DNA from: Oxalobacteraceae bacterium AB_14
GTDB taxonomy: Bacteria > Pseudomonadota > Gammaproteobacteria > Burkholderiales > Burkholderiaceae_D
NCBI GenBank assembly: GCA_000381565.1
Contig: KB906725.1
Coordinates: forward strand, 463,727 to 527,726
Direction of reading: 5' to 3'
Length of the DNA: 64,000 nt
Position 1 is the stretch's first letter, and every line of letters starts with the position of its first letter. A model generated the notes under the pieces. That model saw only the letters and a program-made list of their open reading frames with translations. It ran no database searches and was not told the origin of the DNA. The position numbers and the translations under genes are program-made. This document shows positions 15,047 through 23,372 of the stretch, piece by piece.

Positions 15047-17518
15047 ATGCGACAGCCTTTCACCTCCTCCACGGCGCGCATGGGCGCCGGCATCCTGGCG
15101 AGCGCCGTCCTGTCGGCCCTGTACGCGCGCGGCGGCCCCGGCTGGCTGCTGGGCTTCGTGATGCTGGTCCCGTGGCTGGCCACGCTGAACGCCCGCCGCT
15201 CGCTGGCCGCGACCCTGGGTTGCGCCTGCCTGATGTCGCTGGCCTTCACGGCGGCGGTGTTCCCCTGGTTCGGCATCGCGCTGGGACGCTACACCCAGGT
15301 CGGCGCCGGCACCGGCCTGGCCGTGCTGCTGCTGGCCGCGCCCGCGTTCCAGCCGCAGTTCCTGGTGTTCGCCCTGGTGCGCCACGCGAGCGGACGCGGC
15401 CATGGTCCGCTGCTGCGCGCGCTGGCGGCGGCGGCGGCCTGGGTGGCGGCCGAATGGCTGCTGCCCAAGCTGCTTGGCGACACGCTCGGCTACGGCCTCT
15501 ATCCATCGCAGCTGATGCGCCAGGGCGCGGCCGTGGGCGGCGGCGCCGGCCTGACCGTGCTGCTGTTGCTGGCCAACGAGGGCGTCGCGGCGGCGCTGGC
15601 GCGCGATCGTTCAAGCGCGCATGACGGCTGGCGCGCTGTCGTCCGGCCGCTGGCGCTGGCCGCGCTGGGGCCGCTGCTGCTGGCGCTCTACGGACTGGCC
15701 GCGCGGCCGGACAGCGGCGCCGCCGCCGGCCGGCCATTGCGCATGGGCCTGGTCCAGTCCAACATCGTCGATTACGAAGGCTTGCGCCGGCAGAAGGGCG
15801 CGGGCGCGGTGGTGCGCGAGGTGCTCGATGCGCATTTCGCGATGAGCTATGACGCCGTGGTGCGGCGCCACGCGGACGCGGTGCTGTGGTCGGAGACCGC
15901 CTATCCGACCACCTTCGGCCATCCCAAGAGCGCGGCCGGGGCCGGCTTCGACCGCGAGATCCTCGCCACCGTCCGCGCCGCCGGCGTGCCCTTCGTGTTC
16001 GGCACCTACGACAGCGACGGCGACGGCGAATACAACGCGGCCGCCTTCGTGCAGCCCGGCGGCCCGGCGGCCTTCTACCGCAAGACCCATCTGTTCCCGT
16101 TCACCGAATACGTGCCGGCCTGGCTGGACGGGCCGCGCCTGCGGCGCCTGCTGCCGTGGACCGGCAACTGGAAGGCGGGCAATGGCGCGCGGGTGTTTCC
16201 GCTGCGCCTGGCCGACGGCCGCGAGATCCCGGTGCTGCCGCTGATCTGCCTCGACGACGTCGATCCCGGCCTGGCGATCGCCGGCGCCAGGCTGGGCGCG
16301 CAGGCCATCCTGACCATGTCGAACGATTCCTGGTTCAGCGACGCGCCCGAAGGCGCGCGCCTGCACCAGACGGTGGCCGCGTTCCGCAGCATCGAAACCC
16401 GGCTGCCGCAATTCCGCGTCACCACCAATGGCTACAGCGCGGCGTTCGACGCCGGCGGCGCGCTGCTGGCGGGCACCCGCATGGGCGAGCCGGCGCTGGT
16501 GGTGGCCGAGCTGGTGGTGCGCAAGCCGGCGCCGACCCTGATGGTGCGCTGGGGCGACTGGGTAGGGAAGGCCGCCTGCGCCTTCCTGCTGTTGCTGGCG
16601 GCCAGGGCGGCCATCCCTGCCTGGCGCGCGCCGGCGGCGGAGGGCGTGGCGCCGGCGCGGCTGGCGATGCGCTTTCCGGTCCGGGTCGCGGTGTTGCCGC
16701 CGCCGGCCCGGCTTGCGGCGGCGCTGCTGCGCATGCTGGCGCGCGCCGGCCTGCTCGGCATCTGCGCGGCCTTGTTGCTCAATCCATCGTTGCGGACCAA
16801 CACGCTGGCGCAAATCCGTTTGTTTGCCGGACTGTTCCTGGCGCCGGAAGCCGCCTCGTGGTGCGTGCTGCTGGCGTTTGCCGCGCAGGCGTCGCTCCGC
16901 GACGGCGTGCTGGTGTTGACGCGCGGCGCGCAGCGCATCGAACTGGCGCTGGGCGAGATCGCCGCGGTCAGCTTGTGGCGCCTGCCGCTGCCGGCCGCCG
17001 GGCTGGCGTTGCGGCTGGCGTCGGGCCGGCGCTGGCGCTACGGACTGGCGCTGGCCAACCCGCTGGCCTTCGCCGCCGCGCTGGCCGGCGCCGGCGGCCC
17101 GCAGGGTTTCGAGCAGCCCGGCGCGACGTTGGGCGTGTATGCGCGCGCGCGGTTGGCGCTATGCCGCCGCAAGCTCGACCGTCCACTGCTCAAGTTCGGC
17201 TTGCTGCCGCTGGCGCTGGCCGTCCCGGCCTTCCACCTGCACCAGCACATCGCCTACGGCAGCGCCTTCGGCGAGTTCTACAGCTACGGCCTGAAGGCTT
17301 ACCTGCTGGCGTTCGCCCTGTGGTGGGCGGCCTGGTCGATCGGCGTGGTGCTGAGCGCGGCCCTGCTGCGGGCCGCGATCGAAGCGGGCACGCTGCTGGC
17401 GGCCTTGCTGCGGCCGGGGCGGGCGATCGAGGTCCGCCGCTGGCTGGAGCGCGCCGGCCGCGCGGCGCTGTACCTGGGCCTGCCCGGCTGGCTGCTGGCG
17501 AACCTGGTTGGCGCGTAG
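15047..17518 (+). CDS. Apolipoprotein N-acyltransferase-like membrane enzyme with extra C-terminal membrane region
   Basis: An 823-residue protein. Residues 1-220 form several membrane helices. Residues about 232-490 are a nitrilase-type domain with the Lnt catalytic set Glu283 (WSETAYP), Lys346 (YRKTHLFPF) and Cys401 (LICLDDVDP), plus the Lnt-like PFTEYVP and NDSWF motifs. A further helix follows. About residues 540-823 are not found in standard Lnt, which is near 500-550 residues: more membrane helices around a small soluble stretch. Lnt transfers an acyl chain from phospholipid to the N-terminal Cys of lipoproteins. The CLDD where Lnt has CYE, and the long tail, suggest a paralogue with another acceptor. 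Confidence 0.75.
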   Translation: MRQPFTSSTARMGAGILASAVLSALYARGGPGWLLGFVMLVPWLATLNARRSLAATLGCACLMSLAFTAAVFPWFGIALGRYTQVGAGTGLAVLLLAAPAFQPQFLVFALVRHASGRGHGPLLRALAAAAAWVAAEWLLPKLLGDTLGYGLYPSQLMRQGAAVGGGAGLTVLLLLANEGVAAALARDRSSAHDGWRAVVRPLALAALGPLLLALYGLAARPDSGAAAGRPLRMGLVQSNIVDYEGLRRQKGAGAVVREVLDAHFAMSYDAVVRRHADAVLWSETAYPTTFGHPKSAAGAGFDREILATVRAAGVPFVFGTYDSDGDGEYNAAAFVQPGGPAAFYRKTHLFPFTEYVPAWLDGPRLRRLLPWTGNWKAGNGARVFPLRLADGREIPVLPLICLDDVDPGLAIAGARLGAQAILTMSNDSWFSDAPEGARLHQTVAAFRSIETRLPQFRVTTNGYSAAFDAGGALLAGTRMGEPALVVAELVVRKPAPTLMVRWGDWVGKAACAFLLLLAARAAIPAWRAPAAEGVAPARLAMRFPVRVAVLPPPARLAAALLRMLARAGLLGICAALLLNPSLRTNTLAQIRLFAGLFLAPEAASWCVLLAFAAQASLRDGVLVLTRGAQRIELALGEIAAVSLWRLPLPAAGLALRLASGRRWRYGLALANPLAFAAALAGAGGPQGFEQPGATLGVYARARLALCRRKLDRPLLKFGLLPLALAVPAFHLHQHIAYGSAFGEFYSYGLKAYLLAFALWWAAWSIGVVLSAALLRAAIEAGTLLAALLRPGRAIEVRRWLERAGRAALYLGLPGWLLANLVGA

Positions 17519-17524
17519 CGGACG

Positions 17525-17998
17525 CTAAACGCGGGGATCGTAGAGAAATTGCCGAATCCGGGCGACCGCTATCCGTGCCGCATCCGGATGCGCGGGATTG
17601 ATCAGGACGTTGTCCTCTTCGTTAATGATCACCGACGGAACGACTAGCAGAGCGGTCGCTCCGCGAGCCAGCCAGTCCGATCCAATTGCGCGGGATACCC
17701 TGCCTTCAGGGACCACGTCCCAGCCTACTGGCAATGGCCTGGGTGTCATTTTCCGCGCAGCCCAGATATCGTCAGCAACGTCGATACGCACCAGGATGCG
17801 ATTCCACGGCAGCGCCATGCCTGCCGCGAAGTGAGCCCGCGTTTCCCATGCCGCCAGCGAAATGGATGTGGCAGCGTAAGCGACATGCTCGCCAGCCTGA
17901 TTCCATCGCGCCCCACGGTTGGCAGCGCCTTTCCCACTCATATCTTCTGCCGTCCAGGCGGTAGTGTCTGAGGCGATGCGCCATAAACTGACCGTCAT
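17525..17998 (-). CDS. RES-domain toxin
   Basis: A 157-residue RES-family protein. It shows the expected polar active-site residues: Arg31 in GARWN, Tyr41, Glu52 in AAWETRAHF and the late Ser122 with NEEDNVLINP. Characterised members degrade NAD+ and stop growth. The gene overlaps its antitoxin gene by 4 bases and lies downstream of it, the usual order. GC is lower than in the flanking genes. Confidence 0.85.
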   Translation of the reverse strand: MTVSLWRIASDTTAWTAEDMSGKGAANRGARWNQAGEHVAYAATSISLAAWETRAHFAAGMALPWNRILVRIDVADDIWAARKMTPRPLPVGWDVVPEGRVSRAIGSDWLARGATALLVVPSVIINEEDNVLINPAHPDAARIAVARIRQFLYDPRV

Positions 17999-18549
17999 GC
18001 GGTCAGTCCTCCCCGCATGCGTTCGAGCACTTGTTCCACTGCGCGTTGGCCTTCAGGATTGCGCAACATCTCGGCTGGTGTATTGCCTTTCAATTCAGGA
18101 AGTTTCTGATGTACCCAATGCGCAAACCAGGTTTCGAGGTCGAAGTTTTTCACTTGTTCAGGGTCGCCGCTCTCGTCCAGCATTTTGCGCAAGGTGGCGA
18201 GCAGACGCAGGTAGCCCATGATGCGATGGCCGGCCACGTCCGGCAGCGGCTTGTTGGCAGCCTCATTGCGCACAAACGTTGTTTGGGATACGCCAGCGAG
18301 CTCCATAATGACCGAGGCAGGTTGACCAGTTGCCTTGGCGATCAGTTTCACGACCTCCGTTGGAACACCTGCTTCCACGGCGTCGAATAGCTGGGTTCCT
18401 GAAGCTTCGCGGACGCGCGTAACGAGCGCTCTTAGCTGGCCAAGCGAGGTTTTACCGGGGCTGGCTATCATATTCCACAGCGCAGGCTGCTTGGCTGCGG
18501 GCACGCGCCTGGTCTGGGGTGGCACATTCAGGTCGTCCGTAGCAGTCAT
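17995..18549 (-). CDS. Xre/MbcA/ParS-type antitoxin of the RES pair
   Basis: A 184-residue antitoxin with a helix-turn-helix region near GQPASVIMELAGVSQTTFVRN and a C-terminal DUF2384-type toxin-binding domain (NFDLETWFAHWVHQKLPEL ... AEMLRNPEGQRAVEQVL). I prefer ATG 18549, with GGACGG before it. The in-frame ATG at 18561 lies inside an inverted repeat that looks like an operator. It is expected to bind the RES toxin and repress the pair. Confidence 0.8.
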   Translation of the reverse strand: MTATDDLNVPPQTRRVPAAKQPALWNMIASPGKTSLGQLRALVTRVREASGTQLFDAVEAGVPTEVVKLIAKATGQPASVIMELAGVSQTTFVRNEAANKPLPDVAGHRIMGYLRLLATLRKMLDESGDPEQVKNFDLETWFAHWVHQKLPELKGNTPAEMLRNPEGQRAVEQVLERMRGGLTA

Positions 18550-18557
18550 GACGCCGT

Positions 18558-18587
18558 CCATTTGGTTAAACTAAGACAGTCAAATGG
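18558..18587 (-). promoter_or_regulatory. Inverted repeat upstream of the RES/Xre pair
   Basis: The 7-bp arms CCATTTG (18558-18564) and CAAATGG (18581-18587) are separated by 16 bases. They sit just upstream of the preferred antitoxin start and cover the alternative one. This is a good candidate for the Xre autorepression site, but I could not place a convincing -10/-35 pair. Confidence 0.4.
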
Positions 18588-18717
18588 TATGCCAAAATTC
18601 CGTGCGACTCAATGGGCAGTTAAGAAACCCGGAGCTAAAGCTAAGCCTGCTGCGAAAGCCAGGCCCATAGCTAAGCCAAATGAAGATATGGCACTAATAT
18701 TCGCGAGCGGCAGGAAT

Positions 18718-20883
18718 CTAGAACTTGGCGAACTTGCTCTCGTCGACGTCCTGCACGCTGGACATGGCGTGCAGGTTCTGCGTCGGACCATGCCGATGAC
18801 CGCCGCGCACCGGCGGCGGCGGCCGGCGGCCCTTGGCCGGCGCGCCGGCGCGGCCGGCGCCTTCGAGCTTGAAGAAGGCCATCGCCGATTGCAGCTGCTC
18901 GGCCTGGCCGCTCATTTCCTCGGCCGTGGCCGCCAGCTGTTCCGAGCTGGAGGCGTTCTGCTGGGTGGTCTGGCTCAGCTGGCCCACCGCGCTGTTGATC
19001 TGGCCCACGCCGGCCGACTGCTCCTCCGACGCGGCGGTGATTTCCTGCACCAGGTCGGATGTCTTGCGGATATTCGGCACCATCTGGTCGAGCAGGCGGC
19101 CGGCTTTCTCGGCCAGGTCGACGCTGCTGGTGGCGACCTGTTCGATCTCCTGCGCGGCCAGCTGGCTGCGCTCGGCCAGCTTGCGCACCTCGGCGGCCAC
19201 CACCGCGAACCCCTTGCCGTGGTCGCCGGCGCGCGCCGCCTCGATGGCCGCGTTCAAGGCCAGTAGATTGGTCTGGTAGGCGATGTCGTCGATGATCTGG
19301 ATCTTCTTGGCGATCTGCTGCATCGCCGCCACCGTCGAGCGCACCGCGTCGCCGCCTTCGACCGCTTCCTTGGCGGCCTGGCTGGCCATGCCGTCGGTGA
19401 CGCGGGCGTTCTCGGTGTTGGCCGAGATCGACGCCGTCATCTGCTCGATCGCGGCGCTGGTTTCCTCGGCGCCGGCGGCTTGTTCGCTGGCCGCCTGCGA
19501 CAGCGTCTGCGCGGTCGCGCTGATTTCCTCGGAGGCGCTGGCCAGCGCCTCGGCGCTGCCGTTGACCTCGGTGACCACCTGGCCCAGCTTGTAGACGGTG
19601 TTGTTGCAGAACTCCTTCAGCTGGCCGAACGAACCCTCGTAGTCCTTGTCGATGCTGGCGCTGAGGTCGCCCTCGGACATGGCGCCCATCACCCGCACCA
19701 CGTCGTCGATGCTGGCGCCGGTGGTGGTGACCAGGTTGTTCAAGCCTTCGCCCATCTCTTTCTGGAAGCCTTGCAGGCCGGCCAGGTCGACGCGGTCGCT
19801 GAAGTTGCCGTGATTGGCCGCCTCGACCACGCGGCGCTGGCCTTCGATCACCTGCTTGAGCTTGGCGATCATCTGGTTGGCGTAATCCTTGAGCTCGCCG
19901 AACGCGCCCTCGTAGGGTTTCTCGATGCTCTGCGACAGGTCGCCGGCCGACAGCGCGCCCATCACCCGCACCACGTCGTCGATGCTGGCGCCGGTGGTTT
20001 GCATCAGCGCGTTCAGGCCGTCGGCCATGTCCTTCTGGAAGCCCTGCAGATCGGTGGCGCCGATGCGCATGGAGAAGTTGCCGCGGTTGGCCGCTTCCAC
20101 CATGTTGCGCTGGCTTTCTATCATTTCGCGCAGCTTGACGATCATGTGCTTCATCGCCGCCAGCAACTTGCCGGTCTCGTCGTTGGACTTGACCTCGATG
20201 TCCAGGTTCAGGTCGCCGCGCGCCAGCGTCTCGGCGGCCGTCACCGCCTGGCTGATCGGACGGGTGATGCTGAGCGTGATGTAGATCCCGGCGCCGATGG
20301 TCAGCGCCACGATCACCGCCAGCGTCTCGATCACCTTGGCCTGGGCGGCGGCGCTGACTTCGCTCATGACCTGGTCGGCGTGCTTGAGGGTGGCCTCGGT
20401 CTTCTCGCCCAGGCTGGCGAGGGCGGCGCCGATCGGCTTGTCGGCGCCGGCCACCGCCTTGTCGAGTTCGTTCGGATTGTCGGTCTTGGCGCGCATCGCG
20501 ACCAGCACCGCCATGTCCTTGCGGTAGGCGGTGGCGCCGTCGCGCAACTGGCCCAGCAGCTTGTCTTCGTCGGGTTTCAGGAAACCGGTGGCCTTGTAGT
20601 CGTCCATGGTGCGGTCGATATCGACCATGTCGGCTTCGAATTTCTTGTCGTAGTCGCCGCCGCGCAGGATGTAGTTCTTGAAATGGTGGATGCCGGCGCC
20701 CAGGGCGTTGGAGCCGCGGCTGATCGCGCTGCGCTTGGCCAGCGCGTCCTCCTTGATGGTCTTCCACTGTTCGTTCATGGCCGAGGTTTCATGGATGGCG
20801 ATCCAGCCCAGCGCCACCGACAGCATGGTAAGCAGAAAAAATGCCAATCCCAAACGCGTGCCAACCTTCAAATTGGAAAACAT
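18718..20883 (-). CDS. Methyl-accepting chemotaxis protein with duplicated HAMP-like segments
   Basis: A 721-residue receptor. Two membrane helices (about 10-30 and 188-208) flank a periplasmic four-helix-bundle sensor. A HAMP domain follows, then two tandem copies of a 91-residue cytoplasmic unit carrying GASIDDVVRVMGA. The signalling domain has the hairpin tip IIDDIAYQTNLLALNAAIEAARAG split around residues 545-568. The tail is Pro/Gly-rich and ends in DESKFAKF without a CheR-binding pentapeptide. A GGAGG site precedes the start. The ligand is unknown and no other chemotaxis genes are adjacent. Confidence 0.9.
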   Translation of the reverse strand: MFSNLKVGTRLGLAFFLLTMLSVALGWIAIHETSAMNEQWKTIKEDALAKRSAISRGSNALGAGIHHFKNYILRGGDYDKKFEADMVDIDRTMDDYKATGFLKPDEDKLLGQLRDGATAYRKDMAVLVAMRAKTDNPNELDKAVAGADKPIGAALASLGEKTEATLKHADQVMSEVSAAAQAKVIETLAVIVALTIGAGIYITLSITRPISQAVTAAETLARGDLNLDIEVKSNDETGKLLAAMKHMIVKLREMIESQRNMVEAANRGNFSMRIGATDLQGFQKDMADGLNALMQTTGASIDDVVRVMGALSAGDLSQSIEKPYEGAFGELKDYANQMIAKLKQVIEGQRRVVEAANHGNFSDRVDLAGLQGFQKEMGEGLNNLVTTTGASIDDVVRVMGAMSEGDLSASIDKDYEGSFGQLKEFCNNTVYKLGQVVTEVNGSAEALASASEEISATAQTLSQAASEQAAGAEETSAAIEQMTASISANTENARVTDGMASQAAKEAVEGGDAVRSTVAAMQQIAKKIQIIDDIAYQTNLLALNAAIEAARAGDHGKGFAVVAAEVRKLAERSQLAAQEIEQVATSSVDLAEKAGRLLDQMVPNIRKTSDLVQEITAASEEQSAGVGQINSAVGQLSQTTQQNASSSEQLAATAEEMSGQAEQLQSAMAFFKLEGAGRAGAPAKGRRPPPPVRGGHRHGPTQNLHAMSSVQDVDESKFAKF
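19682..19998 (-). repeat. Near-perfect internal direct repeat within the chemoreceptor gene
   Basis: A 44-base stretch at 19682-19725 is repeated exactly at 19955-19998. The period is 273 bases (91 codons), matching the duplicated HAMP-like protein unit. Identity at DNA level over silent positions suggests a recent duplication or ongoing gene conversion. Confidence 0.8.
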
Positions 20884-21064
20884 GTACGCCTCCTGGTCGA
20901 GAAAGTACTGCCGGTGAGGTAATGCGTTGCGCCAATAAATGTAAAGTTGATACTACCTCCATTCGACTTGCATTTGATACAGCGCATTGCGGTTCTGTGG
21001 GAATTGTGAAACGCGAAAGCGCTGCTATCATGGTGGCTCTTTCGCTAACATTGCAGGCGGGGCC

Positions 21065-21889
21065 ATGGAACTACTGGACGCATATTGCGCGCGCATCGGC
21101 TACACGGGGCCGCGCACCCCCACGCTGGAGACGCTGCGCGCCTTGCAGCAGCTGCACCCGGCCACCATTGCTTTCGAGGCCATCGATGTGCTGCTGGAGC
21201 GGCCGGTGCTGCTGACGCCGGAGGCGGTGGACGCCAAGCTGCTGCGGGCCGGGCGCGGCGGCTATTGCTTCGAGCAGAACAGCCTGTTCCAGCGCGTGCT
21301 GTGCGCGCTGGGCTACCAGGTCGAACCGCTGATCGCCCAGGTGCAGTGGATGGCCGGCCCCGAGGCGCGGCAGCGGCCGCGCACCCACATGGTGTTGCGG
21401 GTGACGATAGACGGCCAGCCCTGGCTGTGCGACGTCGGCTTCGGCAGCTGCGTGCTGACGGCGCCGATCCGCTTCGACCTGAGCAAGCCGCAAGCCACGC
21501 AGCACGAGCACTTCCGCATCACGCCGCAGGGCAGCGAGCATCTGCTCGAAGCGCAGCTGGGCGACGACTGGATGCCGACCTACCTGGTCTCGCCGGCGCC
21601 CTGCCGCGACGGCGACTATGTGATGGCGAACTACTACTCGTCGACCTACCCGCAATCGCATTTCCGCCACGACCTGATCGTGGCGCGCAGCACGCCCGAG
21701 GCGCGCCACGCGCTGCTGCGCAACCGGCTGACGATACGCCGCGCGGACGGCGGCGGCGAGCGCCGCTTCCTGAATGCCGAGCAGATCGAGCAGGCGCTGG
21801 CCGAGGTGTTCCTGCTGCCGGTGACGCCGGACTGGCGCCCCGTGATCGAACGCGCGGCGGCCGCGCTGTGGGACGAACAGGCCGGCTAG
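21065..21889 (+). CDS. nat: Arylamine N-acetyltransferase
   Basis: A 274-residue NAT that moves an acetyl group from acetyl-CoA to aromatic amines or hydrazines. The catalytic triad is visible: Cys68 in RGGYCFEQN, His108 in RTHMVLRV and Asp123 in LCDVGFG. The start at 21065 gives the standard N-terminus MELLDAYCARIGY. The upstream in-frame ATG at 20987 adds an unrelated Cys-rich leader and is rejected. It is divergent from the chemoreceptor and has no operon partner. Confidence 0.9.
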   Translation: MELLDAYCARIGYTGPRTPTLETLRALQQLHPATIAFEAIDVLLERPVLLTPEAVDAKLLRAGRGGYCFEQNSLFQRVLCALGYQVEPLIAQVQWMAGPEARQRPRTHMVLRVTIDGQPWLCDVGFGSCVLTAPIRFDLSKPQATQHEHFRITPQGSEHLLEAQLGDDWMPTYLVSPAPCRDGDYVMANYYSSTYPQSHFRHDLIVARSTPEARHALLRNRLTIRRADGGGERRFLNAEQIEQALAEVFLLPVTPDWRPVIERAAAALWDEQAG

Positions 21890-22008
21890 CGATCGTCCAC
21901 GGACCCGCGCTGAGCTTGTCGTTTATGCTCGGCACAACGACCTGCTACAACATTCCACTGACTCGATTAATTAACCCAGTGTTGCGCTTGGTATTTGAAA
22001 CCGCCCAC

Positions 22009-23361
22009 TCAAACTGGACCACCTAACGTTCTTAAAGTATCAAGATAATTAAGCCAGTCCCTCAGTTCCAGATCGAGTTCGCTGATCTGGGTTTCTCGTA
22101 AATCTCTTTCCGCGCGTCTTACATTTTCGAGCGTTTCATATCCTACAGCATGCCTGACCGTGGCATCTTGAAGAACTTTTTGCGCTGCATTTTTACGAAG
22201 TTGGAGTCCGCCAAATTCCGCATCAATTTGTTTGGCTTCTGAGAAATAAATTTCAATTTCCGCAATCGCGGAAAAAATGGTTTCCTTGAACCGCAAAAAC
22301 GCAACCATGGTGTCAATTTTTGCCAGCTCGGAGGTTAGCCGGCTTCGCTCGGGAGAAAAATACGGGAGCGATAACGAGCCCGCGATAAATGAAATTGGAT
22401 TTGCAAAAATACGCTTGACTATTGCCGCTCCGGTAGAGAGGCCAGCAGAGAGCTGTAAATCCGGGTAGCCGCTCCGTTGCGCTATTTTTTCCTGAACCAA
22501 GGCCGCGTCAAGTTGAAGGCGAGCAGCCATTACGTCGGGACGCCTATCGAGAACCAATGCTGGCGCCGAAATGCGCAATGTCGGCGATCGCGGCAAGGAT
22601 AGATCGGAAGCTGAAAGACTGGAGCGAGATTCCGAACTACCCAGCAATATTTTCAATTGCTGACGCGCGTTTTCAAGCTGAACACCGATTGAGTGTATCT
22701 GCAACTGAATGTTCTCTTCCGCATATATCATGTTCTCGCGCTGGCTCGCACGCGCTTTCCCTGCCGCGTACCTGGATTCAAATGCGCGTAAGTCGGCCGC
22801 CGCGGCAGCCAGGTTTTCTTGCAAAAGCCGGGTTTTGCTAAAGGCGGAATTTTGGATCCAATACTGCCCAGCAATCTCCGTGGATAACCACCACTTTAGC
22901 TGGGACAAATTGGCATTCGCCAGTTGTGTGTTTATTTCGTCCAGCTCGCGCGTGCGCTGCTGGTTTCCCCATAAGTCGGGAGCATAAGCCAGGGAAAGGC
23001 CTGCGCCGGCATTTGTCGTTCTGGCGTCTAAACGTGATCCAGTTGACCTCATAGAAAGAGACGATTGCGCAAGGGGGGCTTGTAATTGAATATCCATCTT
23101 GCCCTGCAAGATAGACCGCTGCAGCGTCAACCTTGCGCGCTCAACGGTGTAATTGCTATCCAATCCGGTCGTGATCAGTTTTTTAAGTTGCTCATCACTT
23201 ATAGTTTGCCACCAGATCGAATCGTTGGTTGATGCTTCATTTAGTTGAGCATTCTCCCATTGCTGTGGCATCTGGACCGCTATTCGGGTCGGTTTATCGA
23301 CATTAGCGCATCCAACAGCAGCAATGACGGCGACGGCAAAGCTCATGCGGCGTAACAGCAT
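22009..23361 (-). CDS. Outer-membrane efflux lipoprotein, TolC/NodT family
   Basis: A 450-residue outer-membrane channel of a tripartite exporter. The N-terminus has a lipobox (VIAAVGCAN), so it should be a lipoprotein. Two TolC-like repeats follow, with long coiled helices and the typical RRPDVMAARLQLDAA segment. I start at ATG 23361, because the upstream extension overlaps macB-like codons and lacks a signal. It is the last gene of a low-GC operon, 11 bases after the MacB-like gene, and would complete the export path with the two genes before it. Confidence 0.85.
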   Translation of the reverse strand: MLLRRMSFAVAVIAAVGCANVDKPTRIAVQMPQQWENAQLNEASTNDSIWWQTISDEQLKKLITTGLDSNYTVERARLTLQRSILQGKMDIQLQAPLAQSSLSMRSTGSRLDARTTNAGAGLSLAYAPDLWGNQQRTRELDEINTQLANANLSQLKWWLSTEIAGQYWIQNSAFSKTRLLQENLAAAAADLRAFESRYAAGKARASQRENMIYAEENIQLQIHSIGVQLENARQQLKILLGSSESRSSLSASDLSLPRSPTLRISAPALVLDRRPDVMAARLQLDAALVQEKIAQRSGYPDLQLSAGLSTGAAIVKRIFANPISFIAGSLSLPYFSPERSRLTSELAKIDTMVAFLRFKETIFSAIAEIEIYFSEAKQIDAEFGGLQLRKNAAQKVLQDATVRHAVGYETLENVRRAERDLRETQISELDLELRDWLNYLDTLRTLGGPV

Positions 23362-23372
23362 TGACAAGTCCT

